The notes beneath the pieces are model-generated. The model saw only the letters and a program-made list of their open reading frames with translations. It made no database searches and had not been told where the DNA came from. Shown here piece after piece: positions 1 through 7,939 of a stretch of DNA of 37,984 nucleotides. How positions within the stretch are numbered: position 1 is the first letter of the stretch; each line of letters opens with the position of its first letter. The position numbers and the translations under genes are program-made. Source of the DNA: CAZEQK01 sp964514395 (GTDB lineage: Bacteria; Bacillota; Bacilli; Tepidibacillales; Tepidibacillaceae); the NCBI GenBank assembly GCA_964514395.1, contig CAZEQK010000034.1, forward strand, positions 1-37,984, in the 5' to 3' direction.

Positions 1-14
1 CTTGTTCTCTGAGA

Positions 15-105
15 GCATTAGCGGCGGTTGGCTGTCGGGCAAAGTGGAACTTCATATTTACACAGTGCATTAACGGTGTTGGTTTTCGGTAAACTAAACT
101 TGTTT
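15..105. repeat. Degenerate tandem duplication upstream of pckA
   Basis: Two imperfect copies of a roughly 36-base unit start at about 15 and 67, a 52-base period. Both begin GCATTA(G/A)CGG and end near AACTT, and most differences are C/T or G/A changes. I see no reading frame that explains it. The first 120 bases are visibly richer in GC than the promoter region that follows. It may be the edge of an interspersed repeat or of a decayed gene lying to the left of the window. Confidence 0.45.
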
Positions 106-135
106 CCACTTTTAAAAATTAATTTACAATTTCAG

Positions 136-185
136 TTGCCTTTTTGTGACATACTATTTATAATGTTTTTTATATAGTATGTCAC
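136..185 (+). promoter_or_regulatory. pckA promoter overlapped by a perfect inverted repeat
   Basis: A sigma-A-like promoter is visible: -35 TTGCCT (136-141), a 17-base spacer, and -10 TATAAT (159-164). A perfect 12-base inverted repeat, GTGACATACTAT (146-157) and ATAGTATGTCAC (174-185), has one arm in the spacer between -35 and -10 and the other just past the expected start near 171. This placement suits a repressor operator. The arms could also pair in the transcript only if transcription began upstream. In Bacillus subtilis pckA is repressed by CcpN during growth on sugars; I cannot say whether this palindrome is a CcpN site. Confidence 0.6.
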
Positions 186-260
186 TTTAAAGGGTGAATA
201 GTATATCTTATTTACTTATTTTGCTAAAATGATTGATACAGATGGGGGAGGAATTTAACA

Positions 261-1841
261 ATGAGTACTACTTTAAAGCATGTAAATCATGAGAGCCTAT
301 TAGATGTAACAGAGGTTCATTATAATTTATCTGTAACAGAATTAGTAGAATATGCACTAAGACGTGAAGAGGGGGTATTGACGCCAACAGGTGCCCTTCG
401 AACCACAACTGGAAAGTATACTGGTCGTTCACCAAAGGATCGTTTTATTGTAGATGAACAAGAAAATCATGACATGATTGCTTGGGGAAATGTCAATAGG
501 CCAATAAGCGAAAAAGCCTTTAACAATTTATATAAAAAAGTAGTCCATTATTTATCCGAACAAGAGTTATTTGTATTTGATGGATATGCAGGTGCAGACA
601 CAAACTATCGTTTACCGATACGTGTCATTAATCAATATGCATGGCAAAATATCTTTGTACATCAGTTATTTATACGACCAACTGAAACAGAATTATCAAA
701 TCATAAGGCTGAGTTTACTGTTATTTCTGCCCCAGGTTTTCAAGCTGATCCTGCTGTAGATGGCACAAATTCAGAAGCATTTGTTATCATAAATCTTAAA
801 GAAAAAATTGTTTTGATAGGTGGTACAAGATACGCAGGGGAAATGAAAAAATCTATTTTTAGTGTCATGAATTTCCTTTTGCCTCAAAAAAATGTACTAT
901 CGATGCACTGTTCAGCAAACGTGGGAAAAGATAAAGACGTGGCTCTATTTTTTGGACTATCTGGCACAGGTAAAACAACCCTATCTGCTGACCCTAATCG
1001 TTACTTGATTGGTGATGATGAACATGGTTGGTCTGATAATGGCGTTTTTAATATTGAAGGTGGTTGCTATGCAAAATGTATTCGTCTTTCTGAAAAAAAC
1101 GAACCCCAAATATGGAATGCGATTAAATTCGGAAGTGTTTTAGAAAATGTTGCAATGGATGAAGAAAGAGTTCTGGATTTTGATAGTGACGAGTTTACAG
1201 AAAACACTCGTGCAGCCTATCCACTTCATTATATACCTGGTGCTATCATTCCTAGTAAAGCAGGACATCCAGAAGTAGTTATCTTTTTGACCGCTGATGC
1301 ATTTGGAGTACTTCCTCCAATTGCAAAGCTAAATAAAGAACAGGCGATGTATCACTTTTTATCTGGATATACTAGTAAGCTTGCCGGTACAGAACGTGGC
1401 ATCACAGAACCAGAAGCTACTTTCTCTACTTGCTTTGGTGAACCCTTCTTACCATTAGATCCCACAAAATATGCTGAAATGTTGGGTGAGAAGATTACAA
1501 AGCACAATGCTAGAGTTTATCTTGTCAACACTGGTTGGTCAGGTGGACCTTATGGAGTAGGTAAAAGGATGAAAATAGCTTATACAAGAGCAATGGTAAC
1601 TGCGGCAATCAATGGAAGCATTGAAAAAGTTTCCTTTACTAAAGACCCAATTTTCGGTCTTGATATCCCAACTAGTATAGACGGTGTACCAAGAGAAGTA
1701 TTAATTCCTAAGAATACTTGGGAGGATAAAGAAGCATATGATCACCATGCTAAAGATTTAGCAGATCGTTTTATTAAAAACTTTGAAAAATTTCCGAATG
1801 TAACTACTGAGATTAAATCAGCTCAGCCAAAAACAAATTAA
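261..1841 (+). CDS. pckA: Phosphoenolpyruvate carboxykinase (ATP)
   Basis: This cytoplasmic gluconeogenic enzyme converts oxaloacetate and ATP to PEP, ADP and CO2. The 526-residue length is normal for the ATP-dependent family. The N-terminal part carries the substrate-binding motif TGRSPKDRF near residue 54. The kinase-1a P-loop GLSGTGKTTLS is near residues 232-242, followed by the kinase-2 motif GDDEHGWS near 251-258, which supplies metal ligands. A strong ribosome binding site GGGGGAGG (243-250) fixes the ATG. The gene is monocistronic: it has its own promoter with an inverted repeat upstream and an intrinsic terminator downstream. Regulation by carbon source is expected from the family and is consistent with the promoter palindrome. 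Confidence 0.97.
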   Translation: MSTTLKHVNHESLLDVTEVHYNLSVTELVEYALRREEGVLTPTGALRTTTGKYTGRSPKDRFIVDEQENHDMIAWGNVNRPISEKAFNNLYKKVVHYLSEQELFVFDGYAGADTNYRLPIRVINQYAWQNIFVHQLFIRPTETELSNHKAEFTVISAPGFQADPAVDGTNSEAFVIINLKEKIVLIGGTRYAGEMKKSIFSVMNFLLPQKNVLSMHCSANVGKDKDVALFFGLSGTGKTTLSADPNRYLIGDDEHGWSDNGVFNIEGGCYAKCIRLSEKNEPQIWNAIKFGSVLENVAMDEERVLDFDSDEFTENTRAAYPLHYIPGAIIPSKAGHPEVVIFLTADAFGVLPPIAKLNKEQAMYHFLSGYTSKLAGTERGITEPEATFSTCFGEPFLPLDPTKYAEMLGEKITKHNARVYLVNTGWSGGPYGVGKRMKIAYTRAMVTAAINGSIEKVSFTKDPIFGLDIPTSIDGVPREVLIPKNTWEDKEAYDHHAKDLADRFIKNFEKFPNVTTEIKSAQPKTN

Positions 1842-1881
1842 TTAAGACTTGGTAACCATCTATTGGCATACCATCTTCCCC

Positions 1882-1912
1882 AAGGTGCTCTATGAGCACC
1901 TTTCCTTATTTT
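1882..1912 (+). terminator. Intrinsic terminator of pckA
   Basis: AAGGTGCTC (1882-1890) and GAGCACCTT (1894-1902) form a perfect 9-base stem with a TAT loop, followed by a T-rich stretch. Confidence 0.85.
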
Positions 1913-1999
1913 AGATAGAAAAAATTGTTTTAACTATCATAGATGTTGATAACCTAATAATCATTCCTTATTTGGAGATACTAAATAAAGAGGGGTGAT

Positions 2000-2125
2000 A
2001 TGGTGATGGCAGAAAACCGCCAACAACAAGGTGGCTTAACCAAAAATACCACAGAACGTGGAAGAAAAAAAAATATGTCAAAGCAGAACGACCACGGACG
2101 TAATCGTGGTAAAAATGGAAAGTAA
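2000..2125 (+). CDS. Small basic protein, 41 residues, function unknown
   Basis: An ATG at 2000 is preceded by a good ribosome binding site, AGAGGGGTGA, and the frame runs to TAA at 2123-2125. The product is very hydrophilic and rich in Asn, Gln, Gly, Lys and Arg (for example AENRQQQGGLTKN near the start and GRNRGKNGK at the end). It has no hydrophobic segment and no Cys. A second ATG (codon 3, 2006) is a possible start. An intrinsic terminator begins at the stop codon, so the unit looks like a complete small gene. The composition resembles minor small acid-soluble spore proteins of Bacillales, but I do not recognise a specific family; that link is inference. Confidence 0.6.
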   Translation: MVMAENRQQQGGLTKNTTERGRKKNMSKQNDHGRNRGKNGK

Positions 2126-2157
2126 AAGAGCAGGTTCGCTGCTCTTTAATCTTTTTT
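2125..2157. terminator. Terminator between the small gene and trmO
   Basis: AAAGAGCAG (2125-2133) and CTGCTCTTT (2139-2147) form a perfect 9-base stem with a 5-base loop, then a T-rich tract on the plus strand. It starts at the stop codon of the small gene and overlaps the stop codon of the convergent trmO. The minus strand also has T residues after the stem, so it may serve both genes. Confidence 0.8.
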
Positions 2158-2574
2158 CTCCCACTTTACTTGAGCATCCTTTATACAATCTATATCAGGA
2201 GAGTATACTTTCATATCAAGTAAAGGAGTCCCATCTAACGCATCTAGACCTGTTACCTTTATCTTGTTTCCATCAACACTTAAAACTTCTGCAATGGAGA
2301 AAGCAATCGGGTTAGGGCGGTTAGGAGATCTTGTCATAAATACTCCTTTGATTTTATTACTGATAGGTGGCTTCCCCTTTAATTTATTTCTATCGGCTTG
2401 ATGTAGCCAATACAAAATAATCAAATGTGTAATCTCTTTGATACCCTGAAGACCCTCAATAAATTCAGGGAATACTTCAATTATTTGAACCTCATTAGAC
2501 AATCTTCCTTGTCTTGGTGCCTCTTCCCTTGTTTTAAAGCTACTATGAATGATACCAATTTGTTTTAATTCCAT
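2146..2574 (-). CDS. trmO: tRNA (N6-threonylcarbamoyladenosine(37)-N6)-methyltransferase TrmO (TsaA/YaeB family)
   Basis: The protein belongs to the TrmO/TsaA (UPF0066) family, which methylates t6A at position 37 of ANN-decoding tRNAs using S-adenosylmethionine. The family signature TRSPNRPNPIAFS lies near residues 81-93, and the second conserved segment LDALDGTPLLDMKVY is near 110-124. The 142 residues cover the beta-barrel methyltransferase domain only; the C-terminal domain of the longer E. coli type is absent, as in other short family members. The ribosome binding site AGGAGTG lies just upstream of the ATG. The gene stands alone and converges on the small gene at 2000-2125. Confidence 0.85.
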   Translation of the reverse strand: MELKQIGIIHSSFKTREEAPRQGRLSNEVQIIEVFPEFIEGLQGIKEITHLIILYWLHQADRNKLKGKPPISNKIKGVFMTRSPNRPNPIAFSIAEVLSVDGNKIKVTGLDALDGTPLLDMKVYSPDIDCIKDAQVKWEKKD

Positions 2575-2837
2575 TCTATCCGCACTCCTTTATAAGTCTA
2601 TATCTTATCTTCGTTGCATTATTATCTTAATTTTTATGCATATTATTTTATTCTTGTATCTTTTATTGTAGCACGAATCTGCTAGCCCTTTGATTCTCCT
2701 AACTCACTGCTAATTGCTACAAAGAATCTAATTTTTTTATTTTTAAAAAAATTATGGTAGATTTGTACAGTAATTTGTTTTACTATTATTAAGTGTAAAG
2801 ACATCTATTTTTACATATGAATAGTGGGGTGGAGAAT

Positions 2838-4037
2838 ATGAGTAATAAGGTTTATAAAAAGCTGATTGGTTTAGCAGGTATTGGCTGGGCCTTTGATGCT
2901 TTAGACGTTGGGTTATTATCATTTATCATGGTTGCATTATCAAAGCAATGGGGATTAACTGCAATGGAAAAAGGGTGGTTAGGAACCATTAATCTAATTG
3001 GTATGGCTATTGGTGCAACCATTGGTGGAATACTTGCAGATCGTTTTGGAAGAAGACCAATCTTCCTTTATACTTTATTGTTATTTGGGATCGCAACTGC
3101 AGGAAGTGCATTAGCAACCACGTTTGCAATCATGTTAATTTTTAGATTTTTTATCGGTTTAGGAATTGGAGCCGAGCTACCAGTTGCTTCAACATTAGTA
3201 AATGAACATGCGCCAGCACATATTCGTGGTCGAGCAGTTGTGTTATTAGAAAGCTTTTGGGCACTTGGCTGGATTATAGCAGCACTTATGGCCTATTTTG
3301 TCATACCAACCTATGAATATGGATGGCGAATTGCATTACTCATTGGAGGCCTTCCAGCAATCTATGCTGCTATCATTCGAAAAAAAGTACCAGAATCTCC
3401 TGTATATTTAGAGGCAAGGAAGTTAGATAATCAAGAAAATAGTAAACCTAAGAATATGAAAAAGGACTTATTTACAAGTTATAAAAAAGAAACCATCACA
3501 CTTTGGACACTTTGGTTTGTCATCGCCTTTTCCTATTATGGTATGTTTTTATGGATTCCATCAGTTCTATATGCAAAGGGATTTGACATCGTAAAGTCCT
3601 TTGAATATGTACTTATCATGACATTTGCTCAGTTACCTGGTTATTTTACAGCTGCATACCTTGTCGAAAAGTGGGGTAGAAAACCAGTTCTCATTACTTT
3701 CTTATCTGGTACTGCAATCAGTGCTTATTTCTTTGGTGGAAGTGATATGCTTAGTGGAATACTAATTTGGGGATCGTTGTTATCCTTCTTTAATCTAGGT
3801 GCATGGGGAGGTCTATATGCCTATACTCCAGAAAATTATCCAACAACCATTCGTGGCACTGGAGCAGGTGCTGCTGCTGCGTTTGGTCGAATAGGGAGTA
3901 TCATTTCACCTTGGATGGTTGGTGCATTAATTTCACAAAACGTTCCCTATGGTCGAATATTTTCTATTTTTACCATAGCTATTTTCCTTGGGGTCCTTGT
4001 TCTTTGGACAATTGGAAAAGAAACAAAACAAGCATAA
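2838..4037 (+). CDS. MFS transporter, NaiP-like / aromatic acid:H+ symporter type
   Basis: This 399-residue major facilitator protein has about 12 hydrophobic segments. The MFS signature GGILADRFGRRP lies between the second and third helices, and an RGRAVVLLESFW segment follows helix 4. The opening segment (GIGWAFDALDVGLLSFI) is typical of the NaiP/aromatic-acid symporter branch, where the Asp pair in helix 1 is important. I chose the ATG at 2838 because GGGGTGGAG (2826-2834) is placed correctly for it; the upstream in-frame ATG at 2817 has no such site. The substrate cannot be read from sequence; niacin, an aromatic acid or a sugar-like acid are possible. It is monocistronic, with a strong terminator downstream. 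Confidence 0.8.
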   Translation: MSNKVYKKLIGLAGIGWAFDALDVGLLSFIMVALSKQWGLTAMEKGWLGTINLIGMAIGATIGGILADRFGRRPIFLYTLLLFGIATAGSALATTFAIMLIFRFFIGLGIGAELPVASTLVNEHAPAHIRGRAVVLLESFWALGWIIAALMAYFVIPTYEYGWRIALLIGGLPAIYAAIIRKKVPESPVYLEARKLDNQENSKPKNMKKDLFTSYKKETITLWTLWFVIAFSYYGMFLWIPSVLYAKGFDIVKSFEYVLIMTFAQLPGYFTAAYLVEKWGRKPVLITFLSGTAISAYFFGGSDMLSGILIWGSLLSFFNLGAWGGLYAYTPENYPTTIRGTGAGAAAAFGRIGSIISPWMVGALISQNVPYGRIFSIFTIAIFLGVLVLWTIGKETKQA

Positions 4038-4079
4038 TGTAACGATTTTAAATCCATTCAATAAAATAAGAGTATGATA

Positions 4080-4127
4080 AAAGCCCACCTTAAAGGTGGG
4101 CTTTGTATGTAGACAAAGTCTACATAC
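4080..4127. terminator. Bidirectional terminator plus a second hairpin between convergent genes
   Basis: AAAGCCCACC (4080-4089) and GGTGGGCTTT (4095-4104) form a perfect 10-base stem usable on either strand, with T residues following on each strand. Directly next to it, GTATGTAGAC (4105-4114) and GTCTACATAC (4118-4127) form another perfect 10-base stem with an AAA loop but no T-tract on the plus strand. Together they separate the MFS gene from the end of the riboflavin operon. Confidence 0.8.
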
Positions 4128-4140
4128 TAATAACTTTGGA

Positions 4141-4605
4141 TTAGATTTGCTTTAAAAGATTGGCCATTTCGATTGCTGTAACTCCAGCCTCGAAGCCTTT
4201 ATTGCCCGCCTTTGTACCAGCACGTTCTATTGCCTGTTCAATTGAATCAGTTGTAAGTACTCCAAATATTACTGGAGTATCTGCTTGTAGGCTTACTGAA
4301 GCAACACCTTTTGCTACCTCAGATGAAACATAATCAAAATGAGGAGTCGCACCACGAATAACAGCTCCTAATGTGATAACAGCATCATACTTTTTACTGT
4401 TTGCCATTCGTTTGGCCCCTAATGGAATTTCAAATGCTCCTGGAACCCACATGATTTCTATATCGTTTTCATCCACGCCATGACGTAATAAAGCATCTTT
4501 CGCACCGCCCAATAATTTGCTTGTAATAAACTCATTAAAACGGGCATTTACGATACCAATCTTTAGCCCCGAACCAATTAATTTTCCTTCATAACTTTTT
4601 GCCAT
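4141..4605 (-). CDS. ribH: 6,7-dimethyl-8-ribityllumazine synthase
   Basis: RibH condenses 5-amino-6-ribitylaminouracil with 3,4-dihydroxy-2-butanone 4-phosphate to give lumazine, the penultimate riboflavin intermediate. The 154 residues are the standard length. Visible motifs are NARFNEFI (20-27), the substrate loop VPGAFEIPL (54-62), GAVIRGATPHFDYV (80-93) containing the catalytic His89, and the GTKAGNKGFEA segment near the end. The family assembles into icosahedral 60-mers. It is the last gene of the ribD-ribE-ribBA-ribH operon, 56 bases after ribBA, and is followed by a terminator. Confidence 0.97.
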   Translation of the reverse strand: MAKSYEGKLIGSGLKIGIVNARFNEFITSKLLGGAKDALLRHGVDENDIEIMWVPGAFEIPLGAKRMANSKKYDAVITLGAVIRGATPHFDYVSSEVAKGVASVSLQADTPVIFGVLTTDSIEQAIERAGTKAGNKGFEAGVTAIEMANLLKQI

Positions 4606-4632
4606 ACCTATCCCTCTCTCTTTATATAGTGT

Positions 4633-4662
4633 AAATAGACATCCTGTATATTTTGTCTATTT
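4633..4662 (-). other. Inverted repeat between ribBA and ribH
   Basis: On the transcribed strand AAATAGACA and TGTCTATTT (4654-4662 and 4633-4641) form a perfect 9-base stem with a 12-base loop. One end reaches the ribBA stop codon. No T-tract follows, so it is more likely an mRNA stability or processing element than a terminator. Confidence 0.45.
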
Positions 4663-5855
4663 TATAAATTAAGTAAATGACCTAATTTGCTTTTCTTCGT
4701 CTTTAAATATTTAATATTATTATTGTTTGGCTCAATCAATAAAGGTACGCGCTCCATAACTTCAAGTCCATAGCCTTCTAATCCTTTAATTTTTCGAGGA
4801 TTATTAGTTAGTAGCTTGATTTTACGTATGCCCAAATCCTTTAAGATTTGTGCTCCTATCCCATAATCACGTAGGTCTGCAGGAAATCCTAATTTATGAT
4901 TTGCCTCTACAGTATCAAAACCTTCATCCTGTAAGGAATAAGCACGAAGCTTATTTACTAGGCCAATTCCCCTACCTTCTTGACGCATATAGAGTAAGAT
5001 ACCACTACCCGCTTCCTCAATCTGATTTAATGCGGCATGTAGCTGAGGGCCACAATCACACCTAAAGGAACCAAATATATCCCCTGTTAAACATTCAGAG
5101 TGAACACGAACCAAGGTTGGTTTATCCCCAGATATTTCTCCTTTTACTAATGCAAGATGCTCCTTATGATCGACATCGTTTGAATAGGCTACCACTTTAA
5201 AATCGCCAAATTCCGTTGGTAGCTTCACTTCCACCTCACGGTTTACTAGCTTCTCTGTTTGGTTACGATAATTGATTAAATCTGCAATAGTGATTATTTT
5301 TAAATGGTGCTTTTCTGCTATTACTTTTAAATCAGGTACACGAGCCATCGTTCCATCTTCTTTTATTACTTCACAGATGACACCTGAAGGATAGGAACCA
5401 GATAGCTTAGCTAGATCAACAGCAGCCTCTGTATGTCCTGCCCTTCTTAGGACTCCACCTTTTTTTGCAATTAATGGGAAGATATGACCCGGTCTTCGGA
5501 AATCTAACGGATTAGCGGATTGATCAATGATTGCCTGAATGGTTAAGGAACGCTCATGGGCAGATATTCCAGTAGTCGTATCTTTATAATCAATCGATAC
5601 CGTAAAGGCTGTTTCGTGATTATCTGTATTTTTTTCAACCATAGGTGGTAGTTCTAATTGCTTTGCCCTCTCCTCTGTAATTGGGGTACAGACTAATCCT
5701 CTTCCCTCTTTAATCATAAAATTAATTACTTCTGGAGTTACTTTGTCTGCTAAGGCAATAAAATCTCCCTCATTCTCTCTATCCTCGTCATCCACTACAA
5801 TCACAATTTTACCTTGTTTTAAATCCGCTATCGCTTCTTCAATTGTGTTAAACAT
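4662..5855 (-). CDS. ribBA: Bifunctional 3,4-dihydroxy-2-butanone 4-phosphate synthase / GTP cyclohydrolase II
   Basis: This fused 397-residue enzyme supplies both precursors of riboflavin. The N-terminal DHBP synthase domain (about 1-200) has the metal and phosphate motif DDEDRENEGDF (22-32), the RRPGHIFPL segment and GHTEAAVDL. The C-terminal GTP cyclohydrolase II domain (about 205-397) has the zinc site SECLTGDIFGSFRCDCG around residues 253-269, with three Cys, then RQEGRGIGL and NNPRK. Both active sites look complete. A strong ribosome binding site (AAAGGAGGAG) precedes the ATG. It is the third gene of the operon. Confidence 0.97.
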   Translation of the reverse strand: MFNTIEEAIADLKQGKIVIVVDDEDRENEGDFIALADKVTPEVINFMIKEGRGLVCTPITEERAKQLELPPMVEKNTDNHETAFTVSIDYKDTTTGISAHERSLTIQAIIDQSANPLDFRRPGHIFPLIAKKGGVLRRAGHTEAAVDLAKLSGSYPSGVICEVIKEDGTMARVPDLKVIAEKHHLKIITIADLINYRNQTEKLVNREVEVKLPTEFGDFKVVAYSNDVDHKEHLALVKGEISGDKPTLVRVHSECLTGDIFGSFRCDCGPQLHAALNQIEEAGSGILLYMRQEGRGIGLVNKLRAYSLQDEGFDTVEANHKLGFPADLRDYGIGAQILKDLGIRKIKLLTNNPRKIKGLEGYGLEVMERVPLLIEPNNNNIKYLKTKKSKLGHLLNL

Positions 5856-5890
5856 TTGAACTCCTCCTTTGTCTCAGTCACTCTTTACCT

Positions 5891-6562
5891 TTAATAAAAG
5901 CCATTTTCCTTAAGGAAGTCCGCAGAAAGATTTGATTCCTTTACCCTTTGATTTGGACCTTTTTCATGAAGCAATATATTTCGTACTGCTTTTTCTACAA
6001 ATTTACCTATCATATCTACTTCTATGTTCACAAGATCCCCTATTTTTTTATATTTTAAATTCGTTTGTTCTATTGTATGGGGAATAATGGACACGGAGAA
6101 GCCATCTTTGTGCACATCGACTAAGGTTAGGCTTATTCCATCAATCGAAATGGAGCCTTTTGGTATCATATAATTCGTTACAGATGGATCAATTTTAAAG
6201 GTAAAATAAATGGCATTATCTACTGCTTTTTTATCTATTAGCTGAGCAACACCATCGACATGCCCAGCGACGAAATGACCCCCAAAGCGACGATTTGGGG
6301 TCATTGCCCTTTCTAGGTTTACATGACTACCAACATTTAAATCCTTTAGACTTGTCTTATGCATGGTTTCTGGCATTACATCGACTGTAAACGAAGTGTT
6401 ATTTATTGAAGTAACCGTTAAACAAATCCCATTTACTGCAATACTATCACCTATTACAGCATCACCAAGTATATTAGCTGCTTCTAAGCTTAAAACCATG
6501 GAATCCCCTGTTTTTTTAAAGCTTTTTATCTTCCCAACTTCCTCAATAAGACCTGTAAACAT
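5891..6562 (-). CDS. ribE: Riboflavin synthase alpha subunit
   Basis: This enzyme dismutates two lumazine molecules into riboflavin and the pyrimidine precursor. It opens with MFTGLIEEVG, the family hallmark, and contains two lumazine-binding beta-barrel repeats: the first with NGICLTV near residue 44, then GHFVAGHVDG near 97, and the second with SISIDGISLTL near 142. A C-terminal helix drives trimer formation in the family. The length of 223 is slightly above the usual 215 because of a polar tail. The ATG follows a clear GGAGGTGA site. It is second in the rib operon, between ribD and ribBA. Confidence 0.96.
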   Translation of the reverse strand: MFTGLIEEVGKIKSFKKTGDSMVLSLEAANILGDAVIGDSIAVNGICLTVTSINNTSFTVDVMPETMHKTSLKDLNVGSHVNLERAMTPNRRFGGHFVAGHVDGVAQLIDKKAVDNAIYFTFKIDPSVTNYMIPKGSISIDGISLTLVDVHKDGFSVSIIPHTIEQTNLKYKKIGDLVNIEVDMIGKFVEKAVRNILLHEKGPNQRVKESNLSADFLKENGFY

Positions 6563-6647
6563 AATTTCACCTCCATTAATGTAATACTCTACCCCTTAAC
6601 TTCTATTTCATAAATATACAAACTACCCCATTTTTAATATGTGCTAG

Positions 6648-7754
6648 CTATTTTATACCCTCTTTATCAAATATAGGGTAACCAGAAATGCATATATCAT
6701 CATCGAAGGTCTCAACTGTTCTCTTCGTTAAATAAACCGCTTTACCCATGTCCTTTAATCCATTCCCAGCTACCACAGAGGGAGCATCCTTACCTCCGAT
6801 TAGCTTAGGTGCAATAAATCCTATATATTTGTCTACTAATTGTTCATCTAATAGGCTACCAATTATGGTTGGACCACCCTCCACTAGTACGGATGTAATC
6901 TGCTTTTCCCCTAAATATTTGAACACTTCTTTTAGTGGAACATTCCCTGTTCCTGACGTAACTATAATTTCTACGCCTTTATTTCTTAATTCTATAGTTT
7001 TTTCCTTAGGAGCACCCTCAGTTGTAAAAATCCATGTTGGCGCTTGTTTATCCTGTATTACGTTTGCTTGATTGGAAATGTTTAATTGGCTATCTATAAT
7101 AACTCGTATTGGGTTAATTCCCATCTGCTCGGTCCTTACAGTTAATGAAGGATTATCCTTTAGAACAGTACCGATGCCAATCATAATGGCATCATGCTCA
7201 TGTCTCAGCTTATGAACATAAGCCCGTGATTTTTCACCAGTGACCCATCTACTGCTCCCTGAATACGTTGCTATTTTCCCATCTAAAGTCATTGCTGTTT
7301 TAACGGTAATAAAGGGTAATCTTGTAGTAATGTATTTATTAAAGCTTTCGTTTAGCAGTTTGGCTTGCTCTTCTAAAACACCAACCGTAATTTCTATACC
7401 TGCTTTTTCAATAATATCCATCCCACTACCTGATACTAATGGATTTGGATCTAAAGTTGCAACGACCACTCGCTTAACTTTTTCCTTTACAATTCTTTCT
7501 GCACAAGGCGGTGTTTTCCCAAAATGGCTACAAGGCTCTAATGTCACATATACCGTGCTGTTCTTTGCTAATGACCCTGCCATATTTAATGCCTGCACCT
7601 CAGCATGTGCTTCTCCAGCTTTTAAATGTGCTCCCATTCCAACAATTTCTCCATTATTTACAACAACTGCTCCCACGATAGGATTGGGGGAGGTTTGCCC
7701 TTTTGTTTTTTTGGCTAAATCGATTGCTAATTCCATGTAGAACTTATCATCCAT
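6648..7754 (-). CDS. ribD: Bifunctional diaminohydroxyphosphoribosylaminopyrimidine deaminase / 5-amino-6-(5-phosphoribosylamino)uracil reductase
   Basis: RibD carries out the second and third steps of the pathway. The N-terminal deaminase domain (about 1-145) shows the zinc-binding HAE (50-52) and the PCSHFGKTPPC segment with Cys75 and Cys84, matching the cytidine-deaminase fold signature. The C-terminal reductase domain (about 146-368) has KTAMTLDGKIAT and SSRWVTG for NADPH and substrate binding, and VLVEGGPTIIGSLL near 300. The length of 368 is typical. It is the first gene of the operon; its leader contains an FMN riboswitch and a terminator. Confidence 0.96.
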   Translation of the reverse strand: MDDKFYMELAIDLAKKTKGQTSPNPIVGAVVVNNGEIVGMGAHLKAGEAHAEVQALNMAGSLAKNSTVYVTLEPCSHFGKTPPCAERIVKEKVKRVVVATLDPNPLVSGSGMDIIEKAGIEITVGVLEEQAKLLNESFNKYITTRLPFITVKTAMTLDGKIATYSGSSRWVTGEKSRAYVHKLRHEHDAIMIGIGTVLKDNPSLTVRTEQMGINPIRVIIDSQLNISNQANVIQDKQAPTWIFTTEGAPKEKTIELRNKGVEIIVTSGTGNVPLKEVFKYLGEKQITSVLVEGGPTIIGSLLDEQLVDKYIGFIAPKLIGGKDAPSVVAGNGLKDMGKAVYLTKRTVETFDDDICISGYPIFDKEGIK

Positions 7755-7791
7755 AGAAAACTTCCTTCTCTTTTAAAGTAAATATCGCATT

Positions 7792-7819
7792 AAAAAAACC
7801 CTAAAGCTAAGCTTCAGGG
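7792..7819 (-). terminator. Riboswitch-controlled terminator before ribD
   Basis: On the minus strand CCCTGAAGC, loop TTA, GCTTTAGGG, then a run of seven T. The stem uses one G-U pair that becomes an A-C mismatch on the other strand, so it works only for the rib transcript. It lies between the aptamer and the ribD ribosome binding site and is the likely expression platform. Confidence 0.85.
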
Positions 7820-7939
7820 TTATTTGATGAAATGAGTATAGCATCACAGACATGGCTTAATAAGGCATTTTTTTAGAAGCAAATAAAACTAAGACTGTGC
7901 CCCATTGAACAAACTTGTAGACAGCCATATCTACCTATT

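Noticed and set aside
571..759. 62-codon frame inside pckA
   Set aside because: Shadow frame of pckA with no ribosome binding site and no recognisable product.
2058..2315. 85-codon plus-strand frame
   Set aside because: It overlaps the small gene at 2000-2125 and trmO on the opposite strand; the alternative gene starting at 2000 has a better ribosome binding site and terminator.
3803..4042. 79-codon frame at the end of the MFS gene
   Set aside because: Shadow of the MFS gene in another frame with an unusual Cys and Trp composition.
7240..7740. 166-codon plus-strand frame opposite ribD
   Set aside because: Antisense shadow of the clearly recognisable RibD.
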